Shown here in pieces: positions 1 to 9,681 of a stretch of 64,000 nt of DNA. The stretch is from NCBI RefSeq assembly GCF_019977735.1, contig NZ_AP025018.1, forward strand, positions 9,924,580 to 9,988,579. Reading direction: 5' to 3'. A program made the translations under genes and the position numbers. A model generated the notes under the pieces. The model searched no databases, had not been told where the DNA came from, and was given only the letters and a program-made list of their open reading frames with translations. The first letter of the stretch is position 1; every line of letters starts with the position of its first letter. Source of the DNA: Calothrix sp. PCC 7716 (GTDB taxonomy: Bacteria > Cyanobacteriota > Cyanobacteriia > Cyanobacteriales > Nostocaceae).

Positions 1-2960
1 CATATGAATCACAAAAATCGGCAAAGATAAAAGCTAATCTTGGGTATGCTTACTCTCGTCGTATTTTAGGAAATAGAGCTAAAAACTTAGAAAAAGCAAT
101 TAGATATTTGAATGAAGCACTAATACAATATGAAGAATTATATAACATCGAAGAATGTTCTTTCATCTTGTCAAAAATTCAAAACTCTTTAGGTTATGCT
201 CATCGAAATAGTATTTATGGTGATATCTCAAATCATTTAGAAAAAGCGATTAGATGTTATACAGAAGCTTTGACGCTTGATATTTCAGAGTATTTACCTG
301 AAGATAAAGCTGAAATTTATATTAGTCTAGGTATTTGCTATAGAAAACGTATCTGTGGAGATAAAGAAGAAAATTTAAGAAAAGCAATTAAATTTTATGA
401 ACAGGCATTAAATATATGCTTGTGTGACCAGTACTCTGAAAAATGGGCAAGAATTCAGCACGCTTTAGGTAAAGCATATTATAGCATAGGTATAATTTAT
501 TTTTACAACTTTAGTAAAAATAAGGTAGATAATTTTTCAATTGCGATTGAATATTATTATAAATCATTACAAATACGTACTTTTGAAAATAATCCAACCG
601 AATGGGCAAGAGTACAACATTCTTTAGGTGATGCTTATAGAGATAAAGAATATACAATAGGAAAAGTAAATAATTTTATAAAAGCGATAAATTGCTATTT
701 GAATGCATTAAAAGTTTATACATACGAGAATCATCCTTACGAATGGGCACAAGTTAATAAGAGTTTGGGAAATGCTTATAGGAAACTTGCTCGTAATAAC
801 AAATTTGCAAATTGTGGTGATGTATTAGCAAATCTTAATGCAGCAATATCTTGTCATAAAAAATCTTTAGCAGTACTTACAAAGCGTCGTTTTCCTAACG
901 AGTTTGCAGATGTATCTTTTTACTTAGCTCGTGATTATTACGATGCTGAAAATATGTTAGAAAGTTACGAAAATTTTAAACACGCAATTGAAACTGTTGA
1001 ACTATTGCGCGATGAAATTATTTCTAGTGACGATATTAAGCAAAAATTTGCAGAGAATTGGAATAAACTTTATAGATGTATGGTAGAAGTATGTATCGAC
1101 TTAGAAAAATACATCGAAGCTATTGAATACGTTGAAGGTAGTAAAACCCGTAGTCTTTTTGAACTTCTTGTTAATCGCGATGTTGAAAATTTGTTTTCTC
1201 AAGAGCAACTTCGAGAAATACAAAAAATTAACGAGGAAATTACAAAGCTTCAATATACGATACAACAAACTAATTATTTTAAAGATACAGACGAAATAAA
1301 ATTAAAAAACTTACGTTATAGACGCGATGAATTGCAAAATCAAATAATTGGATTTAACGATAATTTTGAATTTAGGAAATTTCACTCACGTTTTCAAGAT
1401 AGCGACTGTGCAATTGTTGAGTTTTACATTACTCAACAAAGATTTATAGTTTTTATTATTACTTCAACGAAACCTGAACCCACAGTTTTGTCTTTTACTC
1501 AACCTGACTTAAATACTTTAAATAGTGTAGCCAAATTTTATTTTTCAGCATACGAGCAACAAAAAGAACATTGGCAAAATGAACTTCTTACTTATTTGAA
1601 TCAATTGTCTCATTGCTTACATTTGGATGAAATTATTGAACAAATTCCTAATAACTGCAAAACATTAATTTTAATTCCTCATCAATATTTACATTTGCTT
1701 CCTCTTCACGCTTTACCGTTAAAAGTGTTATCTCAACAACAAGAGAATCAAACTTTGATGGAATATTTTACTGGAGGAGTATTTTATATTCCTAGTTGTC
1801 AGCTTTATCAACTGGTAAAACAAAGGTTAAATGCTCAATTTCATAGTCTGTTTGCTATTCAAACTCCCACTAGCGACTTATATGAGCAAGATTTAGGAGC
1901 TATTGGAGCAATTAAAAAACAATTTAAAGATGTTTATATTCTCAAAAATGATAAAGCTAAAAAGTCAGCAATTATTTACTTAAATAGAAAAACACAAACT
2001 TTACAAGTTCATGATAAACTAAAAAAAGCAGATTTTATTCTGTTTTTTTGTCATGGTAAATTTGAGCCAACTAGCCCATTAAAATCACGGTTACAGTTAG
2101 CCGATGATAACCTGACTTTAGCAGATATAATTAGTATAAATTTTCAATTAAAATGGGGTAGTTTAGTTACTCTTGCAGCTTGCGAAACAGGGTTAACAAG
2201 TCGTCTTGATATTGGCGATGAGTATATTAGTTTATCTTATGGTTTTTTGTTGGCTCGTAGTTCAAATGTTATAAGTAGTCTATGGACTGTAAGTACCTCG
2301 GCAACCGCATTATTAATTATTAGATTTTATGAATTGTTAAAAACAGAAAATCAAATAGCAGTAGCTTTGAATAAAGCACAACTATGGTTATATAAAAGTA
2401 CAGTTACTGATTTCCAAAAGTGGCTGCAACAATCGCTACTAATTAGCGATACTTGGAAAATAACACTCAATAAAGAGTTTAATGATATTAAAAATCAAAC
2501 GGGTGCAAATGCAAGACCTTTTGAATCGCCATATTATTGGGCGCCATTTCGTTTAATAGGAAAAGGAGAATCACCAATGTCTGTGTATGAAAGTGCAATT
2601 TTAAGTTTTATTGATGTTATTAAAACTCAATGCAATGTATCAACAAAAGATTATCAAGATGAATTAAAGGAATTGCTTGTTGATTTACCCGAAGAAGATG
2701 AAGATATAGTAGAAAAAATCGAAGCTTGGTTAAAAGTAGAATCAAGAAATGAATTTTTACAAGCTTATCGAGAACATCTGAATGCTAAAGTAGATTCTAA
2801 AAATAACCCTATAGATTTAGAACAACCAATAGAAATGCCTGCTGGTGGCAAAGGTTACGATTCTAATAAAAAACCTAAATCGCAAGCCAGAGAACTACTT
2901 GTAATTGCAGTCCACGAGCTTACCGATAACAAACCTAATTCATCAGAAAAAAAATCTTAA
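1..2960 (+). CDS. TPR-CHAT protein, 5' end outside window
   Basis: The reading frame is already open at base 3 and reads TPR-like sequence upstream of the first possible start (TTG at 108), so the gene begins outside the window. The N-terminal two-fifths are repeated helical units with the pattern YxxAL, EWAxVQxSLGxAY and KAIxCY, typical of tetratricopeptide repeats. After a coiled-coil stretch comes a C-terminal CHAT domain (caspase HetF associated with TPRs). Its likely catalytic pair is His at 2052-2054 (FFCHGKFE) and Cys at 2181-2183 (AACETG), followed by the usual SLWTVS and YYWAPFRLIG blocks, so it should be an active cysteine protease. About 125 further residues form an extra helical tail. 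The next gene starts 15 bases downstream and probably shares its transcript. CHAT proteases in bacteria take part in development (HetF) and in defence; which applies here is not known. Confidence 0.85.
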   Translation, partial: YESQKSAKIKANLGYAYSRRILGNRAKNLEKAIRYLNEALIQYEELYNIEECSFILSKIQNSLGYAHRNSIYGDISNHLEKAIRCYTEALTLDISEYLPEDKAEIYISLGICYRKRICGDKEENLRKAIKFYEQALNICLCDQYSEKWARIQHALGKAYYSIGIIYFYNFSKNKVDNFSIAIEYYYKSLQIRTFENNPTEWARVQHSLGDAYRDKEYTIGKVNNFIKAINCYLNALKVYTYENHPYEWAQVNKSLGNAYRKLARNNKFANCGDVLANLNAAISCHKKSLAVLTKRRFPNEFADVSFYLARDYYDAENMLESYENFKHAIETVELLRDEIISSDDIKQKFAENWNKLYRCMVEVCIDLEKYIEAIEYVEGSKTRSLFELLVNRDVENLFSQEQLREIQKINEEITKLQYTIQQTNYFKDTDEIKLKNLRYRRDELQNQIIGFNDNFEFRKFHSRFQDSDCAIVEFYITQQRFIVFIITSTKPEPTVLSFTQPDLNTLNSVAKFYFSAYEQQKEHWQNELLTYLNQLSHCLHLDEIIEQIPNNCKTLILIPHQYLHLLPLHALPLKVLSQQQENQTLMEYFTGGVFYIPSCQLYQLVKQRLNAQFHSLFAIQTPTSDLYEQDLGAIGAIKKQFKDVYILKNDKAKKSAIIYLNRKTQTLQVHDKLKKADFILFFCHGKFEPTSPLKSRLQLADDNLTLADIISINFQLKWGSLVTLAACETGLTSRLDIGDEYISLSYGFLLARSSNVISSLWTVSTSATALLIIRFYELLKTENQIAVALNKAQLWLYKSTVTDFQKWLQQSLLISDTWKITLNKEFNDIKNQTGANARPFESPYYWAPFRLIGKGESPMSVYESAILSFIDVIKTQCNVSTKDYQDELKELLVDLPEEDEDIVEKIEAWLKVESRNEFLQAYREHLNAKVDSKNNPIDLEQPIEMPAGGKGYDSNKKPKSQARELLVIAVHELTDNKPNSSEKKS

Positions 2961-2974
2961 ACTTAAATTGTATT

Positions 2975-4585
2975 ATGAAAAATTTTTACTTGACAGTTTA
3001 CGCTTATGATTTATATCGAAATTCTAGTGAAAGTATTAATGCGAACGCGTTAAGTTTATGGGACAGCTTAGTAAATTTAGGAAACACTTCCTTCCCTTTT
3101 CAAGGTTTGAAAGATTTGAAATCGAATTTACTATCGCACGATAAACAAAATAAAAAAGTTACAAGATTATTGACTACAAATCAAGAGATATTAGATTTAG
3201 GAAATATTTCTACAGAAATCGGTTTCCGAATACAGGGAAAATTGGCGCCGTTTTTTTTGAACAACGTTAGTCAGATTGACTTAACTCTGTCAGCAGAACT
3301 TCCAGAACAAACCGAAATTAATCTTTCGCATATAAAGTGTTTTAATCCTGAAGGTTCACTGCTAAATTTAAAAGCTTCTCTAGGACAAACTATCTGGATT
3401 TATGCAGAAGTTGAAGAGGATGATAATTATTGCCAAAAGCTAGCTGAAAATTGTGTCAAAGAATTACTATCTGGTACACAGTTTACATCTGAATTAGTCA
3501 ACAGTAATTATGACTCAATTTTTGATAAGCTATTTGATAGTCTTATCTTTGAGTTTAAAGTAAAACATGTTGATGAACTGACGAACTCAACAGTAGAAAT
3601 TCAGATATTAATATCTCTAAATAACAGCCAAAATTCCAGTTTATATAAATTTGCTGAGACAAGCGAGCATTTACTTAATTTATTATATTTTTACCATCGA
3701 TTAAAATATCTTAATAAACAAGCTAAACAGCTTTATCCAGAATTAAGGCATCTGTATAATGACCTTGAAAGAAAGATTGACTGTCTACCCAAAATAATAA
3801 GCGAGAAAAATACAAAAATTAAGCTGAATAAATTGAAGAAACTCTTAGAAAAAAGCTTACCTAGTAGTCTTAGATATTCACAAAAATTTCGAGCATTACA
3901 AGCTCAACATACAGCAATTAAAACTGATATTATTAATTACCAAACCTGTGTAAACGAAATTTCTGCTTTAGATAATCATACTCCTATATTGTGGCAAAAT
4001 TTTTATACACGTTGCGAACATTGGCAACAACAAATTCAAATTCATATTGAATATTTTTCTCCGGGACAAGACTCATTTCAAAAAGTCACCGATGCAATTA
4101 GTGGTTTTTTACGAATAAAGCAAATAGAATATGACCGTGAAACACGAGATTTACTTCGCAAGAGAGAAGAAGAGCAAAGAGAACGTGACCGTGAAGCACA
4201 AGATTTACTTCGCAAAAGAGACGAGCAAGAAAAAGAACGAGACCGTAAAAGAGAACAGCAACAGAAAAAACGTGACCGTAAACTTGAAAACACTATTCAA
4301 TCAGTAGGTTTTGCTACTGCTGTTGGTTCTAGTGCTGGAGGTATTTTAGCTAGCACATACCAAGTTTCACCTTACTTTGCCAAAAATATATTAAAGATTC
4401 AAAGTGAGGATAAAGACGCTACACTGATTCAAAATGGCTCAATTCTCGGTTTTTCTTTTGCAACTAGTATTATCGCAGGAATTTTGTTTGGACTGGTAGC
4501 TATGTTTTTGACCAAATTGGTTTTAGACCGTTCAGACAAAAAAGAATTAAAACAAGAGCAGAAATTACCCGAACATAAATTGTAA
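2975..4585 (+). CDS. coiled-coil protein with two C-terminal membrane segments, partner of the CHAT gene
   Basis: I do not recognise the family. The ATG at 2975 lies 15 bases after the CHAT gene stop. Residues 1-220 are predicted mixed beta/alpha with no known motif. Residues 220-360 are helical. Residues 385-440 are a highly charged coiled coil built of repeated DRE, LLRKR and ERDRE units. Two hydrophobic glycine-rich segments follow at about 443-465 and 488-514, and a short lysine/glutamate tail ends the protein. The topology is a large soluble part held to a membrane by a hairpin. In the context of a CHAT protease this could be the membrane effector or the cleavage substrate, but this is inference from position only. 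The gene ends in an inverted repeat shared with the convergent pcrA gene. Confidence 0.75.
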   Translation: MKNFYLTVYAYDLYRNSSESINANALSLWDSLVNLGNTSFPFQGLKDLKSNLLSHDKQNKKVTRLLTTNQEILDLGNISTEIGFRIQGKLAPFFLNNVSQIDLTLSAELPEQTEINLSHIKCFNPEGSLLNLKASLGQTIWIYAEVEEDDNYCQKLAENCVKELLSGTQFTSELVNSNYDSIFDKLFDSLIFEFKVKHVDELTNSTVEIQILISLNNSQNSSLYKFAETSEHLLNLLYFYHRLKYLNKQAKQLYPELRHLYNDLERKIDCLPKIISEKNTKIKLNKLKKLLEKSLPSSLRYSQKFRALQAQHTAIKTDIINYQTCVNEISALDNHTPILWQNFYTRCEHWQQQIQIHIEYFSPGQDSFQKVTDAISGFLRIKQIEYDRETRDLLRKREEEQRERDREAQDLLRKRDEQEKERDRKREQQQKKRDRKLENTIQSVGFATAVGSSAGGILASTYQVSPYFAKNILKIQSEDKDATLIQNGSILGFSFATSIIAGILFGLVAMFLTKLVLDRSDKKELKQEQKLPEHKL

Positions 4586-4620
4586 GTTGGGTTACGCAAA
4601 GCCTTCACCCAACCTACCAA
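4585..4620. repeat. dispersed inverted repeat between convergent genes
   Basis: GTTGGGT and ACCCAAC arms flank a loop containing GCAAAGCCTTC. The same element recurs at 16757-16823, 19409-19441 and 27389-27420. It sits between the stops of the coiled-coil protein and pcrA and could act as a two-way terminator. Confidence 0.6.
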
Positions 4621-4627
4621 TACAACA

Positions 4628-6982
4628 TTAACCGATTTTTTGCAACTGCGCGACTCTGGGGTCGATGATTTTTGTACCTAAGCTGGGAAACTTAACTGCT
4701 ACAGAGGTTTTATTATTCGGGTCGAATACGTGTGTAATTTCACCCTCTCCAAAGGTTTTATGCAGTACTCTATCGCCAACTTCCCATTTTGTTACTGTAC
4801 CTCCTGTACTGGCGCCACTTCGGTCAGTTCTAATATTACTTGTACTAGTTCTAACATTAGCTTGGCGCCCACCTTGTTGTGTTGCGATTAATTCTGTAGG
4901 TAGTTCATCGAGAAATTGAGAACGAATAGCTGGTTCTCTGCTACCATATAATCTACGTTCGCGCGCGTGGCTAATAAATAACCTTTCTTGTGCGCGGGTA
5001 ATACCAACATAACACAGGCGCCGTTCTTCTTCTAAAGAAGCGGGGTCTTGCATCGAACGGTAGTTAGGGAATAATCCTTGCTCTAAACCCACTAAGAAAA
5101 CAATTGGAAATTCTAACCCTTTTGATGCATGTAATGTCATCAAAGATACTGCGGCTTCACCTTCTTTCAAATTATCTAAATCGGAACTAAGAGAAGTTTT
5201 TTCCAAGTAACCTTGTAGAGTGCCACTATCTTCGTTTTCTTCTTGAAACTCTAATACACCATTATAAAGCGCTTGGATGTTTTCGATTCTATCTTGGGCT
5301 TCGTCAGTTCCCGATGTATGTAAATCTTGGACGTAACCAGAATCTTCGATTATACCCTGCACAAGTTCCGCAACTGGAAGCGTGTCAATTTGTTGTTGCC
5401 ACTTTTTAATAATATCGGCAAACCCATTGACAGATTTTGCCGCGCGTCCAGCTAAGGTATTAACAGACGTTTCATCGCTTAGTACTTCCCATAAAGTAGT
5501 GCCTAACTCTTGGGCAGCGCGCGATAATATATCAAGTGTTGATTTTCCAATACCTCGTCTAGGAGTATTAATAACGCGCATTATATTAACACTATCAGCA
5601 GGATTCACAACAGCTTTGAGGTAAGCCAAAATATCTTTTATTTCCTTACGGTCGTAGAATCTAAACCCACCGACAACCGTATAGGGAATTTGATATTTTA
5701 CTAATAAATCCTCAAAGGGACGTGACTGAGCGTTGGTACGATACAGTATAGAAAAACTCCCCCAATCTATATCAGGGTTTTCACGTTCAAGCCTACGTAT
5801 TTGGTTAATAACAAAATCAGCTTCTACAACTTCATCGTCAGCTTTAAATAAATAAATTTTCTCACCAGCAGAACGAGTTGGTTTAAGAACTTTATCAATA
5901 CGCTCAGTGTTATTTTCAATTAAAGAATTTGCAGCTTCTAAAATATTCTCGCACGAGCGATAGTTTTCTTCTAACTTTACCATCGTACTGGTATCGTCAT
6001 CATCTAAACCATCACCAAAATCGCCCTGAAAACCCATTAAAATGGTAAAGTCAGCCATGCGAAATGAGTAAATTGATTGGTCTGCATCACCGACCACGAA
6101 GGTCGAACGGTCATTCCAATTCCAATTATTTTTATCAGTTTCACCATTAGTAGATAGCAAGCGAATTAAATCATACTGTGTTCTATTAGTGTCTTGATAC
6201 TCATCCACTAAAATATGATGAAATTTGCTATGCCAGTAATTTAAAATTTGTTTATTTTGTTGAAATAATCTTGTTGGTATCAAAATTAAGTCGTCAAAGT
6301 CAAGCGCATTATTTTCCGCTAACCTATCTTGATAGCAACTATAAACTTGAGAAATTATCCGACCACGATAATTAGGCTGTTCACGCTCAAACTCTTTGGG
6401 TGATAAACCTTGGTTCTTGGCATTACTAATAGCATACCGTACTGAACGGGGTTCAAACTTTTTATCATCAAGGTCGAGTTGCTTGGTAACAATTTCCTTT
6501 ATTATTGCGTTGACATCAGAATCATCGAATATAGAGAAATTTTTATTCCATTTGCGACCATTCTCATCCTGGTATTTATCTATATCCATCCTGAGAATAC
6601 GCGAAAACAAACTGTGGAACGTACCGCACCACATATCTTTAATAACATTTTTATAAACGCGCGAACGTAACTTCACCTGGTCGTACTCAGGTAACAAATC
6701 ATACTTTTCTCCATACTCCTGCATCGCCATGTGGTCAGCGAAGAGTTTCTGGATACGTTCTTTCATTTCCCGCGCGGCTTTATTGGTAAAAGTAACCGCT
6801 AAAATATTCTCAGGGTCAACATTGTGTTCGAGAATTAAATTAGCAATACGATAAGTCAGAGCGCGCGTTTTGCCAGAACCGGCACCTGCCACAACAAGCA
6901 AAGGCCCGCAGTAGTGTTCGACGGCACGGCGTTGACTGGGGTTGAGGTGACTAAGGAAATTAGAAGTTGTCGTCATGGACAT
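4628..6982 (-). CDS. pcrA: ATP-dependent DNA helicase PcrA/UvrD
   Basis: Superfamily 1 3'-to-5' DNA helicase used in nucleotide excision repair, rolling-circle replication and removal of RecA from DNA. Visible motifs are Walker A AGAGSGKT at residues 32-39, the GTFHS motif Ia region, motif II DEYQDTN, motif III GDADQSIYSFRMAD, motif V TLHASKGLEF and motif VI EERRLCYVGITRAQERL. The C-terminus has the short WEVGDRVLHKTFGEG segment, a Tudor-like fold that in PcrA binds RNA polymerase. At 784 residues the length is normal. Two start codons are possible, M1 and M3; either is plausible. It is a single gene on its strand. The call is firm; the choice between the names pcrA and uvrD is convention. 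Confidence 0.95.
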   Translation of the reverse strand: MSMTTTSNFLSHLNPSQRRAVEHYCGPLLVVAGAGSGKTRALTYRIANLILEHNVDPENILAVTFTNKAAREMKERIQKLFADHMAMQEYGEKYDLLPEYDQVKLRSRVYKNVIKDMWCGTFHSLFSRILRMDIDKYQDENGRKWNKNFSIFDDSDVNAIIKEIVTKQLDLDDKKFEPRSVRYAISNAKNQGLSPKEFEREQPNYRGRIISQVYSCYQDRLAENNALDFDDLILIPTRLFQQNKQILNYWHSKFHHILVDEYQDTNRTQYDLIRLLSTNGETDKNNWNWNDRSTFVVGDADQSIYSFRMADFTILMGFQGDFGDGLDDDDTSTMVKLEENYRSCENILEAANSLIENNTERIDKVLKPTRSAGEKIYLFKADDEVVEADFVINQIRRLERENPDIDWGSFSILYRTNAQSRPFEDLLVKYQIPYTVVGGFRFYDRKEIKDILAYLKAVVNPADSVNIMRVINTPRRGIGKSTLDILSRAAQELGTTLWEVLSDETSVNTLAGRAAKSVNGFADIIKKWQQQIDTLPVAELVQGIIEDSGYVQDLHTSGTDEAQDRIENIQALYNGVLEFQEENEDSGTLQGYLEKTSLSSDLDNLKEGEAAVSLMTLHASKGLEFPIVFLVGLEQGLFPNYRSMQDPASLEEERRLCYVGITRAQERLFISHARERRLYGSREPAIRSQFLDELPTELIATQQGGRQANVRTSTSNIRTDRSGASTGGTVTKWEVGDRVLHKTFGEGEITHVFDPNNKTSVAVKFPSLGTKIIDPRVAQLQKIG

Positions 6983-7391
6983 AGTGCAATGTGTGGAGCA
7001 GACGTAGCCTCACATTAATATATAAGTATAGCTATCCGCTACACTACACTATCCTACCGGATTTTAGTTATAAGTATATATTGTATGGGCGCCTATAAAA
7101 GTGTGAAATAACCGAATTTACATAGGCGTAGGTTGGCTGGAGGAACGGAACCCAACAGCTACCCACTGGAATTACCTCAATTGTAAATTAATAAATATTA
7201 TGTAGCAGCGGCGCCCTTTGGTGTGAAATAACAGAATCAATATTGTGAGAGAATTGCGGATACAGTGTGTGGAACGGCACAAATAGCTCTCCGGTTACTA
7301 TTAAACTGTAACTTTAAGAATAGTAGCATTACTGCTGTATATGTCAGGCTTTTTATAGCTGTAAGGTGGGCAGTGCCCACCATACGGGGTA
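6983..7391. other. intergenic region with dispersed repeats
   Basis: This 409-base stretch between pcrA and the aldo/keto reductase (both minus strand) should hold the pcrA promoter near its left end. It has two GGCGCC sites, an incomplete copy of the GTAGGTTGG...AACCCAAC repeat at about 7130-7165 and a near-perfect palindrome GGTGGGCAGTGCCCACC at 7365-7381, of which another copy lies at 16911-16927. I see no convincing gene. Confidence 0.5.
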
Positions 7392-8360
7392 TCAACTCCA
7401 AGCACGGTAGAATGTGCTATCCTGCCAAATTTTGGCTGTGCGTTCTTCAATAGCTGCTAGTTGTTTATTGCTGAGTTGCTCGAAAGCACGAGCTACTTTA
7501 ACGTTTTCTTCTAATTGATCTACATTATCTGCAGAAATTACACAACAATGGACACCAGGCTGAGATAGGGTATAACCCATTGCTTGCTGTATTCCTGTTA
7601 AACCACCAGATTGGAATAATTTTCCGTAAGCAGGCACTTTCATAGCTATTACACCTACATTTTTTTGCCTAGCTAATGGTAAAACCGAGGATAAGAACGG
7701 GCGCGCATGATGTTTATCTGCTGCGTTTATGGGAATAAGCGTTGTGTGAAAAGGATAGCGACGCATTGCTTCAACTATTACCTCTGGTTCATGATGTCCG
7801 GTAATACCAACAAATCGAACTAACTTCTGCTCTTTAGCTTCTTCTAGAGCTTTAATTCCGCCATTTGCACTAAAGATTTTTTCGACATGTTCAGGCGAAG
7901 CAACACTATGCAACTGCCACAAATCTAGATAATCTGTATTAAGACGCTTTAGAGAACGCTCTAATTCTCGCCACATACCATCTCTGTCTTTTTCATAAGT
8001 CTTACTGGTTAAAAAAACCTTTGAACGGTAAGGTGGCAGCACTTTTCCCAGATAAATTTCATTTGTTCCGTAGCTAGCAGCAGTATCAAAATAACGAATG
8101 CCAAGTTCAAGCGCTCTTTCAATTATTGCTAAAGCATCACTTTCTCTGTCCTGTTTATCGAGTGGTGTTTTTGTACTTGCACCTCCCAATCCCAACAACG
8201 GAACTTTTACCCCAGTGCGTCCCAGCACTCTTTCGGGCATAGAAACTGGTGTTTTAGCAGCGTCGGAAGTATGGAATTGCAAGGTATCTGCTCCCACAAT
8301 ACTACCAGCAACAGCCATACTGGTAATTAAGAAATTGCGCCGCGTTTTTTTTGCTTTCAT
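7392..8360 (-). CDS. Tat-exported aldo/keto reductase
   Basis: NAD(P)H-dependent oxidoreductase of the aldo/keto reductase superfamily. The N-terminus KKTRRNFLITS with a following hydrophobic stretch is a twin-arginine export signal, so the folded enzyme probably works in the periplasm or thylakoid lumen. The barrel follows from about residue 42 (ERVLGRTGVKVPLLGLGG). The catalytic tetrad is visible as Asp and Tyr in FDTAASYG, Lys in LTSKTYE and His in LWQLHS. The length of 322 is normal once about 35 signal residues are subtracted. The substrate cannot be told from sequence. The gene stands alone and is followed by the GGTGGGCA palindrome on its downstream side. Confidence 0.88.
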   Translation of the reverse strand: MKAKKTRRNFLITSMAVAGSIVGADTLQFHTSDAAKTPVSMPERVLGRTGVKVPLLGLGGASTKTPLDKQDRESDALAIIERALELGIRYFDTAASYGTNEIYLGKVLPPYRSKVFLTSKTYEKDRDGMWRELERSLKRLNTDYLDLWQLHSVASPEHVEKIFSANGGIKALEEAKEQKLVRFVGITGHHEPEVIVEAMRRYPFHTTLIPINAADKHHARPFLSSVLPLARQKNVGVIAMKVPAYGKLFQSGGLTGIQQAMGYTLSQPGVHCCVISADNVDQLEENVKVARAFEQLSNKQLAAIEERTAKIWQDSTFYRAWS

Positions 8361-8526
8361 AAATTTCTTCGCAAGGTTGTCTTCCCCAAGCAGACCAGTC
8401 GCTACTTTGTTATGTTAGCGTACAAAAATAGAGATACTTCAACCCGTGGAATGAGTGCCGAGTTAGTGTTTTAGCTTTATTATTTAGCAATAAATAGTGA
8501 AAAGCAGTTTATCTGTTTTTGAGGTT

Positions 8527-8745
8527 ATGGACATTAGATACAGATGGAAAAACGGCGCCGCACCAAGTCGAGACCAAGCTGCACATGAACAGCATTTGCT
8601 TGATGAAAGCCAATTCAGTAATGAACAAGATAAAAAAATTGCTGAGGAAACAGCCAGAAAAAAACTTGGTGTACCTTTGGTAACAGACGATGAAGCGCGC
8701 TCGGTGTTACCAAAAGCTGCTTCCCCAGATTCACAAGTACAATAA
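8527..8745 (+). CDS. small conserved-type hypothetical protein
   Basis: A 72-residue soluble, charged protein starting at ATG 8527 (MDIRYRWKNG); an in-frame GTG at 8497 would add ten residues that look less natural. It is rich in Gln, Glu and Lys with no Cys and no membrane segment. A GGCGCC site encodes GAAP near the start. The function is unknown. It is divergent from the aldo/keto reductase. Confidence 0.55.
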   Translation: MDIRYRWKNGAAPSRDQAAHEQHLLDESQFSNEQDKKIAEETARKKLGVPLVTDDEARSVLPKAASPDSQVQ

Positions 8746-8817
8746 ACATCAGCAAAATCTATTTGCTCTCAGCAGGTTTTGTCCGTACATAAAATATCTC
8801 AGTAAAAAATGTGTATA

Positions 8818-8869
8818 GTAGAGACGTGTAAACCGGAGGTTTTCCGGCAGGGATTAATCGCGTCTCTAC
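8818..8869. repeat. inverted repeat GTAGAGACG...CGTCTCTAC
   Basis: Nine-base arms at 8818-8826 and 8861-8869 enclose a second small hairpin (CCGGAGGTTTTCCGG). The arms are shared with the long palindrome at 26701-26738, so this is a dispersed family. It follows the small gene ending at 8745 and may terminate it. Confidence 0.65.
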
Positions 8870-8935
8870 CTAAATGTTTGTCCATCCTGTATTCAGGGAA
8901 TAATAAAACCAAATAATTTATACACCTGTTTACAT

Positions 8936-9652
8936 ATGGAATTTTTTCAACAACTCATTTTAATACTAGGTCATATTATTGGTTTCGTTGATGGCAGAAC
9001 TATTCAGCTTCAAGATAATACAGGTAAACCAGTCACTGTAAAACTTGCATGTATTACTGTACCTGAAACAACTGTACAGCGTAAGCAAGCAGAAGAAAGC
9101 TTAAGAAATATACTGGTGCCAAATACTCCCGTAGTTGTTAAAGTTATAGAACCAGTACAAAATAGTAGTATACTTGGTGAGGTGTTTGTAGATAATAAGT
9201 CTATAAATCTTCGCATGGTAGAAGAAGGCGCGGCTACTGTTGAGCAAAGAACTTTAAATAATTGTTTTGAAAGCAGAAGTCAATATTTAATTGCTGAGGC
9301 CACTGCTAAGAATAAACGTTTAGGGTTGTGGAGACAATCAAAAGTGTATTCTTTACGTGGAAAACTAATTTATAAAGAAATTCCCCCGGTTATGTCACAA
9401 GAAGCTTATTTGGGTGAAGAATTTTTTCTAATTACTGAATCTCGCTCAGGTAGTAAAATGATATTACGACCATCTGAGCAAGTTTCTCGTACACAGTTGC
9501 AGTCATTTCATAATCGACAGGTTGAAATAAAAGCTGTGTATGTTGAAGGTACTCGTCCTTCTCAAGGAAGTAGTGCTTGTCCTATTGATATTAATGGTCA
9601 ATGTTTGTCTCAAGGTGCAGGCTATCGGGTTTTATCTATTAAATCTTTGTAG
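8936..9652 (+). CDS. SNase-like (thermonuclease-fold) protein
   Basis: The first 140 residues follow the staphylococcal nuclease / Tudor-like OB fold: GHIIGFVDGRTIQLQ, VKLACITVPE, EESLRNILVPNTPVVVKV, INLRMVEEGAATV and the final AEATAKNKRLGLW. In active nucleases the equivalent of VKLACITVPE carries Arg and Asp (RLxGIDAPE); here those residues are not conserved, so activity is doubtful. Residues 145-238 form an unassigned beta-rich extension with two Cys. The start at ATG 8936 fits the fold, and the N-terminus is hydrophobic but is not a clear signal peptide. It is convergent with the anion permease; a hairpin overlaps the stop codon. Confidence 0.7.
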   Translation: MEFFQQLILILGHIIGFVDGRTIQLQDNTGKPVTVKLACITVPETTVQRKQAEESLRNILVPNTPVVVKVIEPVQNSSILGEVFVDNKSINLRMVEEGAATVEQRTLNNCFESRSQYLIAEATAKNKRLGLWRQSKVYSLRGKLIYKEIPPVMSQEAYLGEEFFLITESRSGSKMILRPSEQVSRTQLQSFHNRQVEIKAVYVEGTRPSQGSSACPIDINGQCLSQGAGYRVLSIKSL

Positions 9653-9672
9653 CACAGGCATCCTGCCTGTGC
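9652..9672. terminator. hairpin between convergent genes
   Basis: GCACAGGC and GCCTGTGC form an eight-base-pair stem with loop ATCCT, overlapping the last base of the nuclease-like gene. The core (AGGCATCCTGCCT) is shared with the dispersed element found inside leuS at 25491-25520. There is no T-run, so termination is inferred. Confidence 0.45.
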
Positions 9673-9681
9673 CACTTAATA

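Noticed and set aside
4078-4293. Minus-strand frame rich in Ser/Arg/Cys
   Set aside because: It is the mirror of the charged coiled coil of the plus-strand gene and has no own start signals.
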